A stretch of 64,000 nucleotides of DNA from Streptomyces atroolivaceus (GTDB lineage: Bacteria; Actinomycetota; Actinomycetes; Streptomycetales; Streptomycetaceae). The translations under genes and the position numbers were made by a program. The stretch is from positions 682,001 through 746,000 of the forward strand of contig NZ_JNXG01000002.1 in the NCBI RefSeq assembly GCF_000717025.1, written 5' to 3'. The number at the start of each line of letters is the position of its first letter. Within the stretch, counting starts at the first letter, position 1. This document shows positions 37,224-46,330 of the stretch, in pieces. Under the pieces are notes generated by a model that saw only the letters and a program-made list of their open reading frames with translations, made no database searches and was not told where the DNA came from.

Positions 37224-37690
37224 CTCCTCCCGCCCTGCTGCCGGGAGTGCGGGAATATTCGCCCGATCCGGTCCGATCCGGAACCGGCCCGCGTGGCCGG
37301 CCGCAGCCGAGATCCGGGACCGGGTGGCCACGCAGCCGGCCGGGCGGCGGGTGTGCACCCGTGGTGGTGCGGGAGCCCCCGCCCGGACCCGCGGCTCCCC
37401 TTCCGCACGCGAATGCGCTGCCGCCTCTCCGGTGCGGGGTATCGAGAGGAGGCCGGACGAAACCAAGGGGTTTTCGATTAAACGTCTGCTGGTAAAGGAT
37501 TTAACAACTGGTCGGCTCCGTCGATTCGGGGCCAAGGTTTTCGCGGGGACTCCTGTGTCCCGAACTACTGGGTGCCGAAAGGTGTTCTCTGCATCCGCGT
37601 ACCTGGATAAAGTGCTCGAGCAGGAGCAGCACCGAGCAGGAGCGATTGCGGCCGGCGGTACGCGGCGGCCGGAGCCGAACGGGGAACAGC

Positions 37691-38569
37691 GTGCCGACCG
37701 CAATAGCAGTGACCAGCGCCGATCTGGTCCTACCGCCCACGGACCAGCAGACGCCGCCTGCGGCGCTCCTGCGGGCGCCCGGTGATCAGGGGCTGGACAC
37801 GGCGCTGTCCGACATGCAGTTGCTGCTCGACCAGCACGGTTACGTGATCGCGGTGTATCCCGCCGGCATCGCTCCCGCCCACGAACGGCGCCTGCACACC
37901 ATCCGATCCGTGCTGGAGAGCGACCGGATCGCCCTCCTCAAGGTGGACCTCCCGCCACTCGGGGTGGCCGTGCTGGTCCGGCAGCTGAGGCAGCTGTCCG
38001 TCTGCGACTTCAGCGCCGGTGTGGTGGCGTCGGCAGCCAGGCTGCTCTCGCACTACATCCACGCCGGAGCACTGCTGAACTCGGTGACCAGGCTCGACCG
38101 GGTCCCTGTCGGCCTGAAGGCCCACGCGAAGTCGTGGATGCCCGGCACGCAGTTCGGTGTGCTGGCCAACCCCAGCCCTCAGCTGATCAGGATCGGCCAG
38201 GGGGAACTGACCGGACCCGAGTTCGCGACACATCTGATCGTCGCCAAGGGGCAGTTGCAGTCGGACTGGGTGACCAGTACGGTCGCGCCGGCCTGGCAGG
38301 TCCAGGCGGTGCACGAAGTCGCGCCGCTCTCGGATTCACCGGGCTGGTGGGGAACCTCGAAGATGATCGAATTCGCCGCCTTCCTGCCCGATATCTCGGT
38401 CATCTACCAGCTGGTTTCCTCGGTCCGCAGGGAGGTCTGCACCTGGTGCGGAAATGAACTCATCGGTGACCGCTGCGGGTTGTGTTCCGCTCCGCTGAAG
38501 CCGCCGGAGAACCAAAGCAACGGTTCCGGTGTCCTGAACCAGGGAACGCCCATGGGGCACGGGTCGTAG
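37691..38569 (+). CDS. Zinc-ribbon protein at the head of the Tad pilus locus
   Basis: A 292-aa protein from GTG 37691 (GGGGAACAGC upstream). The N-terminal 230 residues are mixed alpha/beta with VIAVYPAGIAPAHERRLHTI and no membrane segment. Near the C-terminus CTWCGNELIGDRCGLC gives two CxxC pairs, a zinc-ribbon-like module, followed by a Pro/Asn/Gly tail. It precedes cpaB by 164 bases on the same strand. I do not recognise a named family; the position suggests a regulator or assembly factor of the pilus. Confidence 0.8.
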   Translation: MPTAIAVTSADLVLPPTDQQTPPAALLRAPGDQGLDTALSDMQLLLDQHGYVIAVYPAGIAPAHERRLHTIRSVLESDRIALLKVDLPPLGVAVLVRQLRQLSVCDFSAGVVASAARLLSHYIHAGALLNSVTRLDRVPVGLKAHAKSWMPGTQFGVLANPSPQLIRIGQGELTGPEFATHLIVAKGQLQSDWVTSTVAPAWQVQAVHEVAPLSDSPGWWGTSKMIEFAAFLPDISVIYQLVSSVRREVCTWCGNELIGDRCGLCSAPLKPPENQSNGSGVLNQGTPMGHGS

Positions 38570-38733
38570 ATCACCGCACAGTGCTTCCCGGCCGAACTCC
38601 GCCGAGGCCGGACCCCGGCAGCCGGGCGAACGGCACACGCGTCCCGAGGCGGTTCGCCCTCCCGGCCCCCGGGACACAGTCCACCCGTCCACCCGCTCAT
38701 CGGCCCCGACTCCCCAACGAGGTTGCTCCGCTC

Positions 38734-39444
38734 ATGAACTCACGGCAACGCCGCGGCGTCATCCTTCTGCTCCTCTCGGTCCTCTGTGCCTTCGGTGCCT
38801 TCGCCGGTGTGCTGTCGGTGATCAGCGACGTCAATTCGAAGGTCGGGCCGGAGGTGACCGCCTACCAGGTGAAGACGGACATAGCGCCGTACACGGCTCT
38901 GAACCCGGGACAGTTCGAGAAGGTCGAGATGCCCAGGCGCTGGCTGTCCGAGAACGCGGTCACCGACCTCGCGGTCATCAACGGGAAGATCGCCGTCACC
39001 GCCCTCCGCCAGGGCTCCCTGCTCCAGGACGACATGGTCGTCCAGCGTCCCAGGGTGGAGAACGGCGAACAGGAGATAGCCATCATGATCGACGCTGCGA
39101 CGGGTGTCGCGGGCAAGATCCGGCCGGGCAACCTCGTCAACATCTTCGCCACCTTCGCGGCCGAGGACGAGGGGGACAAAGCCACCTCCCGCGTCATCGT
39201 GCCCAACGCGAAGGTCATCGACGTCGGCCGGCTGACCGCTCTCGAGCCCCAGAAGGACGACCGTGGCGGCCCGACCGAGGCCGTGCCGATCACCTTCGCC
39301 CTCAACACCACCGACGCGCAGCGCGTCGCCTACGCCGAGTCGTTCGCCGAGCACGTGCGCCTGGCGCTCCTCCCCGAGAACAGCCCGACCACGCTCCGTC
39401 CGGGTGAGGGCAGCTACAACCTCGACGAAGACAAGAACAAGTGA
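38734..39444 (+). CDS. cpaB: Flp pilus assembly protein CpaB/RcpC
   Basis: A 236-aa protein with one N-terminal membrane anchor (GVILLLLSVLCAFGAFAGVL, about 8-27). A SAF domain follows (about 40-105: TAYQVKTDIAPYTALNPGQF, then TALRQGSLLQDDMV), and then the RcpC/CpaB-specific region with IDAATGVAGKIRPGNLVNIF. In Gram-negatives CpaB is periplasmic and helps pilus assembly; here it would be extracytoplasmic and membrane-tethered. Start ATG 38734 is the only one giving the N-terminal anchor. It is followed 7 bases later by tadZ. Confidence 0.9.
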   Translation: MNSRQRRGVILLLLSVLCAFGAFAGVLSVISDVNSKVGPEVTAYQVKTDIAPYTALNPGQFEKVEMPRRWLSENAVTDLAVINGKIAVTALRQGSLLQDDMVVQRPRVENGEQEIAIMIDAATGVAGKIRPGNLVNIFATFAAEDEGDKATSRVIVPNAKVIDVGRLTALEPQKDDRGGPTEAVPITFALNTTDAQRVAYAESFAEHVRLALLPENSPTTLRPGEGSYNLDEDKNK

Positions 39445-39451
39445 GGGCCGG

Positions 39452-40699
39452 ATGAGCACGAGAATCCTCCCGGCCGTCGGTGACGCCGACGCCGCCCGAT
39501 CCATCACCACGCTGCTCAGCCAGCTCCCGGACGCGGAGCCGGCCGGACCGCTGGGTGACTCGACCTCGCTGCTCGACACCCTGGCGCGGCTCGCGTCCGA
39601 GTCGCTCGACGAACTGCCGGAGGTCGTGCTGGTCCACGAGCGGATAGGTCCGGTTCCGGCACTCGAGCTGATCCGGGAGGTGTCCCTCCGCTTCCCCGCG
39701 GTAGGGGTCGTGCTGGTCACCGCCGATGCGAGCCCCGGTCTGTATTCGGCCGCGATGGACTCGGGCGCCCGGGGCCTGGTGGGCCTGCCCCTCTCGTACG
39801 AGGAACTGGCGACCCGCGTGCAGGCGGCGGCGGGCTGGTCCGTGGGCGTCCGGCGGCATCTCGGTCAGGGAGCCGACGTCTTCACCGGGCCCGGCGGGAC
39901 CGTGGTGACCGTGAGCGGGGCCAAGGGCGGTGTCGGGACGACCGTCACGGCCGTCCAGCTCGCGCTGGCCGCGAAGGCGTCCGGCCAGACGGTGGCGCTC
40001 GCCGACCTGGACCTGCAGTCCGGTGATGTCGCCTCGTACCTCGACGTGCAGTTCCGCAGGTCGATCGTCGACCTCTCCACCATCCAGGACATCTCGCCCC
40101 GCGTCCTCCAGGACGCCCTGTACAACCACGACACCGGGCTGGGGCTGCTGCTCGCGCCGGGGGAGGGCGAGCGCGGCGAGGAGGTCAGCGACCGGGTCGT
40201 ACGTCAGATCATCAGCGCTCTGCGGCACCGCTTCGAGGTCGTGATCGTCGACTGCGGCACCCATATGAACGCGGCCAACGCCGCCGCCATCGAGATGGCC
40301 GACCGGACCCTGCTGGTCGTCACCCCGGACGTCGTCACGGTCCGGGCGGCGAAGCGCATGGTCCGGCTCTGGGACCGGTTGCAGATCCGCAAGGCGGAGG
40401 AGACCATCACGGTCGTCAACCGGTACACCCGCAACACGGAGATCCAGCCCCCGCTGATCGAGAAGATCACGTCCACGAAGGTGGCGCGCATCGCGATCCC
40501 CGCGAACTTCAAGGAGTTGCAGGGGGTCGTGGACGCGGGACGCATGCAGGATCTGGAGGCCAAGTCCACGGTGAAGCAGGCGATGTGGGGTCTCGCCGGG
40601 GACCTCGGTCTGGTGAAGAGTGCCGAAGGCGCGGACAAGCAGGGCAGGTTCAGAGGCGACCGGGGTGCGCTCGGTGGCCGCCGCGGACGTGCGAAGTAG
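39452..40699 (+). CDS. tadZ: TadZ/CpaE-like pilus-localising ATPase
   Basis: A 415-aa protein. The N-terminal atypical receiver-like domain (about 1-140) is followed by a ParA/MinD-type ATPase. The deviant Walker A is SGAKGGVGTTVTA (K158 GGVGTT), the switch segment is LADLDLQSGDVASYLD and Walker B is VVIVDCGTH. TadZ places the pilus machine in the cell. The C-terminus is a basic tail rich in Arg and Gly. It begins 7 bases after cpaB. Confidence 0.92.
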   Translation: MSTRILPAVGDADAARSITTLLSQLPDAEPAGPLGDSTSLLDTLARLASESLDELPEVVLVHERIGPVPALELIREVSLRFPAVGVVLVTADASPGLYSAAMDSGARGLVGLPLSYEELATRVQAAAGWSVGVRRHLGQGADVFTGPGGTVVTVSGAKGGVGTTVTAVQLALAAKASGQTVALADLDLQSGDVASYLDVQFRRSIVDLSTIQDISPRVLQDALYNHDTGLGLLLAPGEGERGEEVSDRVVRQIISALRHRFEVVIVDCGTHMNAANAAAIEMADRTLLVVTPDVVTVRAAKRMVRLWDRLQIRKAEETITVVNRYTRNTEIQPPLIEKITSTKVARIAIPANFKELQGVVDAGRMQDLEAKSTVKQAMWGLAGDLGLVKSAEGADKQGRFRGDRGALGGRRGRAK

Positions 40700-40734
40700 G
40701 TCCGCTCACCGATGCCGAGGGGGACAGTTGAGTC

Positions 40735-41151
40735 ATGAGACTTCCAGGAGAGGGACCCACCGCGACGGGCCGCCGTTACGGCCTTCGCGGTGACCGGGGG
40801 CAGACGGCCATCGAATTCGCCGGCACGCTCCCACTGATCCTGATCACGCTCGCCCTGATGTGGCAGGCCGCGGTGGTCGGCTACACCTTCATGCTCGCCG
40901 GGAACGCGGCGGACAAGGGCGTCGGTGCGGCGGCCTCCACCGACGGGGACCGGCAGGCGGCCTGCGCCCGGGCGGGCAGAGAGGACCTCCCCGGCGCGTG
41001 GGACGCGTCCTTCAGGTGCCGGCAGGAGGGCGACCTGGTCAAGGCGACGGTGGACCTGAAGGTGCCGCTGCTCTTTCCCGGAGCCTTCAGCCTGCCGATG
41101 ACGCTGACGGGCGAGGCCGCGGCCGCCGTGGAGAGGCCAGGAGCATGGTGA
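40735..41151 (+). CDS. tadE: TadE-like pseudopilin 1
   Basis: A 138-aa protein with a type IVb prepilin signal: a cytoplasmic leader ending RGDRG22, cleaved before Q23, with glutamate at +5 (RGQTAIEFAG), then a membrane helix (about 30-55). The mature domain has a Cys pair (ACARAGRED and FRCRQEG). TadE pseudopilins support Flp assembly in other bacteria. It overlaps the next gene (ATGGTGA). Confidence 0.88.
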   Translation: MRLPGEGPTATGRRYGLRGDRGQTAIEFAGTLPLILITLALMWQAAVVGYTFMLAGNAADKGVGAAASTDGDRQAACARAGREDLPGAWDASFRCRQEGDLVKATVDLKVPLLFPGAFSLPMTLTGEAAAAVERPGAW

Positions 41152-41543
41152 CGCACATACCGCCCGGCGCGACCGGGACTCCCGCACCTCGGCGCGGCAC
41201 ACGGCAGAGCGGCCAGGCCGCCATCGAGTACGTGGGTGTGCTGGTCATCCTTCTCTTCGTGGCCCTCGCCGCCGTCCAGCTCGGCATCGCCGTGTACGCC
41301 GCCCAGCAGGCCGGCACGGCGTCGCGGGCGGCAGCGCGCGCGGCCTCGTTCGACGGCAGGGCGGGGGCGTACGAGCAGGCCGGACGGGCGTCGATGAGCG
41401 GCTGGCTCGCGGACGGCGCCACCTTCACCCCGTCCGTGAGCAGTGAGGAGATGACCGTCACCACGAGGGTGGAGATCCCCGCCCTGCTTCCGTTGCTGGA
41501 CTTCGGGTCGGTCACCAAGAGTGCCACCATGCCGCGCGACTGA
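41145..41543 (+). CDS. TadE-like pseudopilin 2
   Basis: A 132-aa second pseudopilin. The leader ends RQSG23, cleavage before Q24 with E28 at +5 (GQAAIEYVGVLV), then a membrane helix (about 29-52). The Ala-rich stalk AAQQAGTASRAAARAASF resembles TadE/TadF. The ATG lies within the last codons of pseudopilin 1, so translation is coupled. It precedes tadA by 37 bases. Confidence 0.86.
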   Translation: MVTHIPPGATGTPAPRRGTRQSGQAAIEYVGVLVILLFVALAAVQLGIAVYAAQQAGTASRAAARAASFDGRAGAYEQAGRASMSGWLADGATFTPSVSSEEMTVTTRVEIPALLPLLDFGSVTKSATMPRD

Positions 41544-41580
41544 CCGGCGTACCACCGCACCACACCAGGGAGTTGAGAAC

Positions 41581-42921
41581 ATGAGCCTGCGGGCGCGCAT
41601 CATCGGGCCCGAGCCGGCCGGTGGGCTGAGCGAGGAGAACCGGCTGGTCGGTGTCTACCGCGCCAAGCTGCTCGAGGAGATCGACCTCGCCGAGATGTCC
41701 GCCCTCGCGGCGGCCGAGCGCAGGGCACGTCTGGAGCGCGTTCTGGGCCACATCATCAGCCGTGAGGGCCCCGTCCTCTCCACCGTCGAGCGGTCGCAGC
41801 TCATCCGCAGGGTCGTCGACGAGGCCTTGGGGCTCGGCATTCTGGAGCCCCTGCTGGAGGACGCCTCCATCAGCGAGATCATGGTCAACGGGCCGGAACA
41901 GGTGTACGTGGAGCGAGGCGGCCGTCTCGAACTCCTCCCCATGCGCTTCTCGTCCACCGAGCAGCTGATGCAGACCATCGAGCGCATCGTCTCCACCGTC
42001 AACCGCCGTGTGGACGAGGCCAATCCCATGGTCGACGCCCGCCTCCCCTCCGGCGAACGTGTCAACGTGATCATCCCGCCCCTGTCCCTGACGGGCCCGA
42101 TCCTCACCATCCGGCGCTTCCCCCGGGCCTTCACGCTCCAGGAGATGATCAGCCTCGGATCGCTCGACGAGCACATGCTGCTGCTGCTCGCCGGACTCGT
42201 GCGGGCGAAGTTCAACGTGATCGTCTCCGGCGCCACGGGCACGGGTAAGACCACCCTGCTCAACGCGCTGTCCGGGCTGATCCCTGACGGCGAGCGCATC
42301 GTCACCATCGAGGACTCCGCCGAGCTCCAGCTCCAGCAGACCCACGTGATCACGTTGGAGAGCCGCCCGTCCAACGTCGAGGGCAAGGGCCAGATCACCA
42401 TCCGCGACCTGGTGCGCAACTCCCTGCGTATGCGACCCGACCGCATCATCGTCGGTGAGGTCCGTGGCGGTGAGACGCTTGACATGCTCCAGGCAATGTC
42501 TACCGGTCACGACGGCTCACTCGCCACCGTCCACGCCAACAGCGCGGAAGACGCCCTGATGCGCCTCCAGACACTCAGCTCCATGTCCGAGGTCGAGATC
42601 CCGTTCGCCGCGATCCACGACCAGATCAACAGCGCCGTGGACGTGATCGTGCAGCTCACCCGTCACGCAGACGGTTCCCGCCGGATCACCGAGATCGCCG
42701 TCGTCGACTCGCACGGCCGTGAGGACTACCGCATCGTCTCCGTCTGCCGGTTCGACGCCCGCCCGATGGCGGCCGACGGACGGGTCCACGGCAACTTCGC
42801 GTACTACCCGCTGCCCCGGCGCGTGGCGGAACGCCTCTACATGACGGGCGAGGCCATCCCCGCGGCCTTCGGCGTCGCCGCATCCGAGGAGCAGCTGGCC
42901 ATGCGCAGATCGACCGCCTGA
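41581..42921 (+). CDS. tadA: TadA/CpaF secretion ATPase
   Basis: A 446-aa hexameric type II/IV secretion ATPase that powers pilus extension and retraction. Walker A is GATGTGKTT at 217-225, the Asp box TIEDSAELQLQQTHVITLE, Walker B VGEVRGGETLDMLQAM and the His box GHDGSLATVHANS. The N-terminal N1 and N2 domains fill about 1-190. ATG 41581 follows a GGGAG. It is followed by 87 bases of CGTCCGCCG-rich repeats before tadB. Confidence 0.95.
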   Translation: MSLRARIIGPEPAGGLSEENRLVGVYRAKLLEEIDLAEMSALAAAERRARLERVLGHIISREGPVLSTVERSQLIRRVVDEALGLGILEPLLEDASISEIMVNGPEQVYVERGGRLELLPMRFSSTEQLMQTIERIVSTVNRRVDEANPMVDARLPSGERVNVIIPPLSLTGPILTIRRFPRAFTLQEMISLGSLDEHMLLLLAGLVRAKFNVIVSGATGTGKTTLLNALSGLIPDGERIVTIEDSAELQLQQTHVITLESRPSNVEGKGQITIRDLVRNSLRMRPDRIIVGEVRGGETLDMLQAMSTGHDGSLATVHANSAEDALMRLQTLSSMSEVEIPFAAIHDQINSAVDVIVQLTRHADGSRRITEIAVVDSHGREDYRIVSVCRFDARPMAADGRVHGNFAYYPLPRRVAERLYMTGEAIPAAFGVAASEEQLAMRRSTA

Positions 42922-42939
42922 CGTCACCGGAGGCCCGCC

Positions 42940-42990
42940 CGTCCGCCGCGCATCCGTCCGCCGCGCACCGTCCCCGTCCGCCGCCCACCG
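42940..42990. repeat. Short repeat between tadA and tadB
   Basis: CGTCCGCCGCGCA is present twice (with one-base changes) and CGTCCGCCGCCCA once in the leader of tadB. Confidence 0.6.
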
Positions 42991-43008
42991 AGAAGGTCTT
43001 CGCCCGAC

Positions 43009-43947
43009 ATGGATAGTCTTCCGCTCCTGACGATCGGCGTCACGCTGCTCGCCGGCCTGTTCGCCGTCATCGGTGTGCACACGTACGCGTCCGGTCAGGC
43101 CCAGCGGCAGCTTCTGTTCGACCGGATGTCCCAGACGGGACAGATCACCATCGGCGGCCGCCGTCGGCGTTTCAGGAACGTCGACCGCCGTCTGCGCAGG
43201 ACCCGTCTCGGCAAACGCATCGAGCGGAAGATCTCGGCCACGGGCCTGGACCTCACGCCCGGCGAGTACTTCGTGTACGTCCTCGCCGCCCTGGCCGGTC
43301 TGTACTTCGTCGCCGGGGCGGTCTTCGCACCGTTCTTCGGGCTGCTGGCGGCCCTCATCGGCCTGTGGGGCGGCAACGCGTTCCTCGACTGGCAACGCGC
43401 GAAGCGCACCGAGGCGTTCATCAACCAGCTCCCCGAGCTCACCCGCGTACTGGCCAACGCCACCCAGGCGGGCCTCGCCCTGCGCACGGCGATCGCCATG
43501 GCCGTGGAGGAACTCGACGATCCGGCCCACGAGGAGCTGCGCCAGGTCGCGGACCGTCTGGCAGTCGGCCATTCCCTCGACGACGCGCTCAACGAGCTCG
43601 TCGAACGGCTGCCCTCCCGCGAACTGACCGTGCTCGTCTCCACCCTGATCCTGTCCAGCCGGGCCGGCGGCGCGATCGTCTCCTCGCTGCGCAACCTCAC
43701 GGAGACGCTCGAAGAGCGCAAGGAGACCAGGCGGGAGGTCACCACGGTGCTCTCCCAGGTGAAGGTGACGGCGGTCGCGGTCCCCATCCTCGGCCTGGGC
43801 TTCCTGCTCCTCATCAACGGGATGCGGGCCGGGGCGCTGGACGACATGACCAGCGCCTTCCCCGGCCGGGTCGCCGTGGTGGTCGCGGCAGGGCTCTACG
43901 CCCTCGGCTTCTTCCTGATCAACCGTCTGACCCGCGTACGAATCTGA
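43009..43947 (+). CDS. tadB: TadB pilus platform protein
   Basis: A 312-aa inner-membrane protein of the GspF/T2SSF type. There is an N-terminal membrane segment, two closely spaced central segments (about 85-125) and two at the C-terminus. The T2SSF domain covers about 140-270 (QLPELTRVLANATQAGLALR, then LVERLPSRELTVLVSTLILS). It pairs with TadC and docks on TadA. Sixteen bases separate it from tadC. Confidence 0.92.
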   Translation: MDSLPLLTIGVTLLAGLFAVIGVHTYASGQAQRQLLFDRMSQTGQITIGGRRRRFRNVDRRLRRTRLGKRIERKISATGLDLTPGEYFVYVLAALAGLYFVAGAVFAPFFGLLAALIGLWGGNAFLDWQRAKRTEAFINQLPELTRVLANATQAGLALRTAIAMAVEELDDPAHEELRQVADRLAVGHSLDDALNELVERLPSRELTVLVSTLILSSRAGGAIVSSLRNLTETLEERKETRREVTTVLSQVKVTAVAVPILGLGFLLLINGMRAGALDDMTSAFPGRVAVVVAAGLYALGFFLINRLTRVRI

Positions 43948-43963
43948 AGGGGGAGAGTCCGAC

Positions 43964-44851
43964 ATGGAACTTCTGCTCGCACTGATCTTCGGGCTTGCCG
44001 TCTACGGAGTCTTCCAGGGCATCCGCATGTACCGTGCCGACGCCAAACTCCCCGGCGACCTCGCGATCGCCCTGGAGGTCGGCTCCAGCCGCACCACCGC
44101 CGCAGGTTCCGCGGTGGACCGGCTCGGGATGCGCTACGCCCCGAGGGTGCTGCGGCTGATGGGGCCGAAGCGGGTCGACAAGGTGCGCCGCAAGCTGGAC
44201 ATGGCGGGGAATCCCGGTGGCATGACCGTGGACCGCTACGCGGCGAGGCGGGCCGTCTACGGAGGGCTGGGGACCGTGGCCGCTCTGGCCATGCTGATGA
44301 ACGGGCAGGTGGTCCTCGCGGTGCTGTTCTTCGTCTACGGCCTGTTCTGGACCGACGTGATCATCCGTTCCGCCATCGGCCGGCGCAAGGACGACATCGA
44401 CCGGACCCTCCCCGACTTCCTCGACGTGCTCGCGGTCGTCGTGTCCGCCGGGCTCGGGTTCCGCCAGGCACTCGAGAGGGTGTCGGAGAAGTACTCCGGC
44501 CCCTGGGCCGACGAGCTGCGCATCACCCTGCGCCAGATGGACATGGGGATGAGCCGCAGAGAGGCCTTCGACCAGCTCCGCAAGCGGAACGAGTCGGAGC
44601 AGGTCTCCATGTTCGTCTCGGCGCTCCAGCAGGGCGAGGAGCTCGGTGCCCCCATCGTCGACACGCTGATCCAGATCGCCAACGACATGCGCCGCACCGA
44701 CGCCCAGAACGCCCGGCGCAAGGCGTCCAAGGCGGTGCCGAAGGCGACGCTCATCGTGACCAGCTTCATGCTCCCCGGGACGATGATCCTGATCGGCGTG
44801 GGCTTCTACTACGCGGCCGACGTCAACATCGGCGACGTCTTCGGGGGCTGA
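43964..44851 (+). CDS. tadC: TadC pilus platform protein
   Basis: A 295-aa T2SSF-domain membrane protein. An N-terminal anchor (ELLLALIFGLAVYGVF) is followed by further segments near 85-125 and 265-290. The T2SSF core includes RTLPDFLDVLAVVVSAGLGF and QQGEELGAPIVDTLIQIAND. It forms the membrane platform with TadB. It ends 39 bases before the histidine kinase gene. Confidence 0.92.
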   Translation: MELLLALIFGLAVYGVFQGIRMYRADAKLPGDLAIALEVGSSRTTAAGSAVDRLGMRYAPRVLRLMGPKRVDKVRRKLDMAGNPGGMTVDRYAARRAVYGGLGTVAALAMLMNGQVVLAVLFFVYGLFWTDVIIRSAIGRRKDDIDRTLPDFLDVLAVVVSAGLGFRQALERVSEKYSGPWADELRITLRQMDMGMSRREAFDQLRKRNESEQVSMFVSALQQGEELGAPIVDTLIQIANDMRRTDAQNARRKASKAVPKATLIVTSFMLPGTMILIGVGFYYAADVNIGDVFGG

Positions 44852-44890
44852 GGGCATGGCGACGAGCGCGGACGAGGGGGTGAACCGCAC

Positions 44891-46273
44891 ATGGGGCCCA
44901 GGCCGGACGGCGCCGCACTGACCGGCGGCCCCGACGCCGTGACGGCGGGCAGCAGACCGGGACACGTCCCGCCGCTGCCCATCCAGGTCAACGCCCTGCA
45001 GGCCCTGTGCCGGCAGCTGTTCGGCTTCCGCCTGGCGATGACGGCCCTGGCCGCGCCTTTCGCCCTCGACGGCGTGGAGGACGAACTGGGCAGCTGGCTG
45101 GTCGGTGCGGCCGTCCTCGTCACGGTGATGGTGTCGTACCTCCTGATGCGGGACTGGGAGCGTTTCGGCCCGATCCTCCTGAGACACCCCGCGCTCCTCG
45201 GCGTCGACATGCTCTTCGGAGCCCTCCTGCTCTTCGCCGCGTCACCGGGATCCACCCTCTCCTACGTCACCGTCTGCACCCCGCTGCTCGCGGGCCTCGT
45301 CTACAGCTGGCGGGGCGGCGCCGTCTTCGCCGTCTTCCAGACCCTGCTCCTCGCCGCCGCCTACGGGATCAACGGGAAGGCCGAAGCCGACGCTTCGGCG
45401 CTGCTCATGGTCGGCCTCTGCATCATGGCCGGAGCGGTGGGGAGCAGCCTGCGCGGGCTCCTGCTCCGGTTCGGTGCCGCATCCCAGGCCCTCACCGAGA
45501 CACGAGCCCGGCTGGCCGTGAACAGCGCGGTCGAGGAGGAACGGGCCCGTCTGGCCCGCGAGATGCACGACTCGGTGGCCAAGACGCTGCACGGTCTCGC
45601 CCTGGCCGCCGACGGCCTGGCCGGCACGGCCGACCGGATGGACCCGCTCACCGTCAAGCACCAGGCCGAGCTCGTCGCCCGGTCCGCCCGCCGGGCCGCC
45701 GCGGAGTCCCGGGAGCTGCTCTCCGACCTGCGGCGCGAGTCCGGCCTGGACGGCGGCGTGGACCTGCTGGACGAACTGCGCGCCCGTGCGGAGGACTTCG
45801 AGCGCCGCCACAGCGTGAGGACGGCGTTCCACCGGATCGGCGACGGCCCGGTCCCTCTCATCCCCCACGCCGTCGCCCGGCACGCACTCATCATCGCGAC
45901 GGAGGCCATGGAGAACGCCCGACGTCATGCCCGCCCGCGCCACCTGGAGGTATCCGCGGGGCTGGTACGCGACGTGGTGCGGATCAGTGTGTACGACGAC
46001 GGCGACGGCCTGCCTCCGGGTACCTCGCTCGCCGACCTGAGGAAGGCCGGGCACTTCGGTCTGGTCGGCATGGTCGAGCGGGCCGCCGCCGTCGGAGCCC
46101 GCATCCGGATCGGCAGAGGGAAGGCGACACGGGGAACCGAGGTCCGCCTGGACCTGTCCCTGTCTGCCATGAACCTGACACCGCCCGCACTCCCCGGCCC
46201 CTCCTCGTGCCCGCCGCCGTACCGGCCCCCGCTCGGGCAGGTACCAGGACCACCCGCAGGAACCCGCGAATGA
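44891..46273 (+). CDS. Membrane sensor histidine kinase (HisKA_3/NarX-like)
   Basis: A 460-aa kinase. The N-terminal 30 residues are cytoplasmic, followed by about five or six membrane segments (45-190) without a large extracellular loop, so it may sense within the membrane. The dimerisation motif is EEERARLAREMHDSVAKTLH with phospho-acceptor H226. The ATPase domain has EAMENARRHA and DDGDGLPPG, then GLVGMVERAAAVGARI. The C-terminal tail is Pro-rich. It lies between tadC and the response regulator on the same strand and should phosphorylate D117 of that regulator. Its position inside the pilus locus suggests that it controls pilus genes. Confidence 0.92.
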   Translation: MGPRPDGAALTGGPDAVTAGSRPGHVPPLPIQVNALQALCRQLFGFRLAMTALAAPFALDGVEDELGSWLVGAAVLVTVMVSYLLMRDWERFGPILLRHPALLGVDMLFGALLLFAASPGSTLSYVTVCTPLLAGLVYSWRGGAVFAVFQTLLLAAAYGINGKAEADASALLMVGLCIMAGAVGSSLRGLLLRFGAASQALTETRARLAVNSAVEEERARLAREMHDSVAKTLHGLALAADGLAGTADRMDPLTVKHQAELVARSARRAAAESRELLSDLRRESGLDGGVDLLDELRARAEDFERRHSVRTAFHRIGDGPVPLIPHAVARHALIIATEAMENARRHARPRHLEVSAGLVRDVVRISVYDDGDGLPPGTSLADLRKAGHFGLVGMVERAAAVGARIRIGRGKATRGTEVRLDLSLSAMNLTPPALPGPSSCPPPYRPPLGQVPGPPAGTRE

Positions 46274-46330
46274 CGCCCGCGGTGCAGCCGTCACGCCACC
46301 GTCCCCACCTCCGAGAGAGGAGGCCGCACC

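Larger units (their letters stand above)
36981..37690. other. 710-base intergenic region: dre site, tandem repeat, AT-richer leader
   Basis: Between the divergent chitinase and pilus-locus genes. It contains the dre-like site at 37045-37060, a two-copy 27-base tandem repeat at 37170-37223 and, from about 37470, an AT-richer stretch (GATTAAACGTCTGC, GGATTTAACAACTGG) likely to hold the promoter and leader of the downstream gene. Frames on either strand here are Arg/Pro-rich shadows with no ribosome site, so I call no gene. Confidence 0.6.

Noticed and set aside
37068..37703. 211-aa minus-strand frame and 138-aa plus-strand frame before the Tad locus
   Set aside because: Low-complexity Arg/Pro composition, no ribosome site, overlap with tandem repeats, and no recognisable domain on either strand.
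44885..44905. GGGCCC at the start of the histidine kinase gene as another regulon promoter
   Set aside because: Single box inside the first codons, no partner 2 bases away and no TANNNT at 24 bases.
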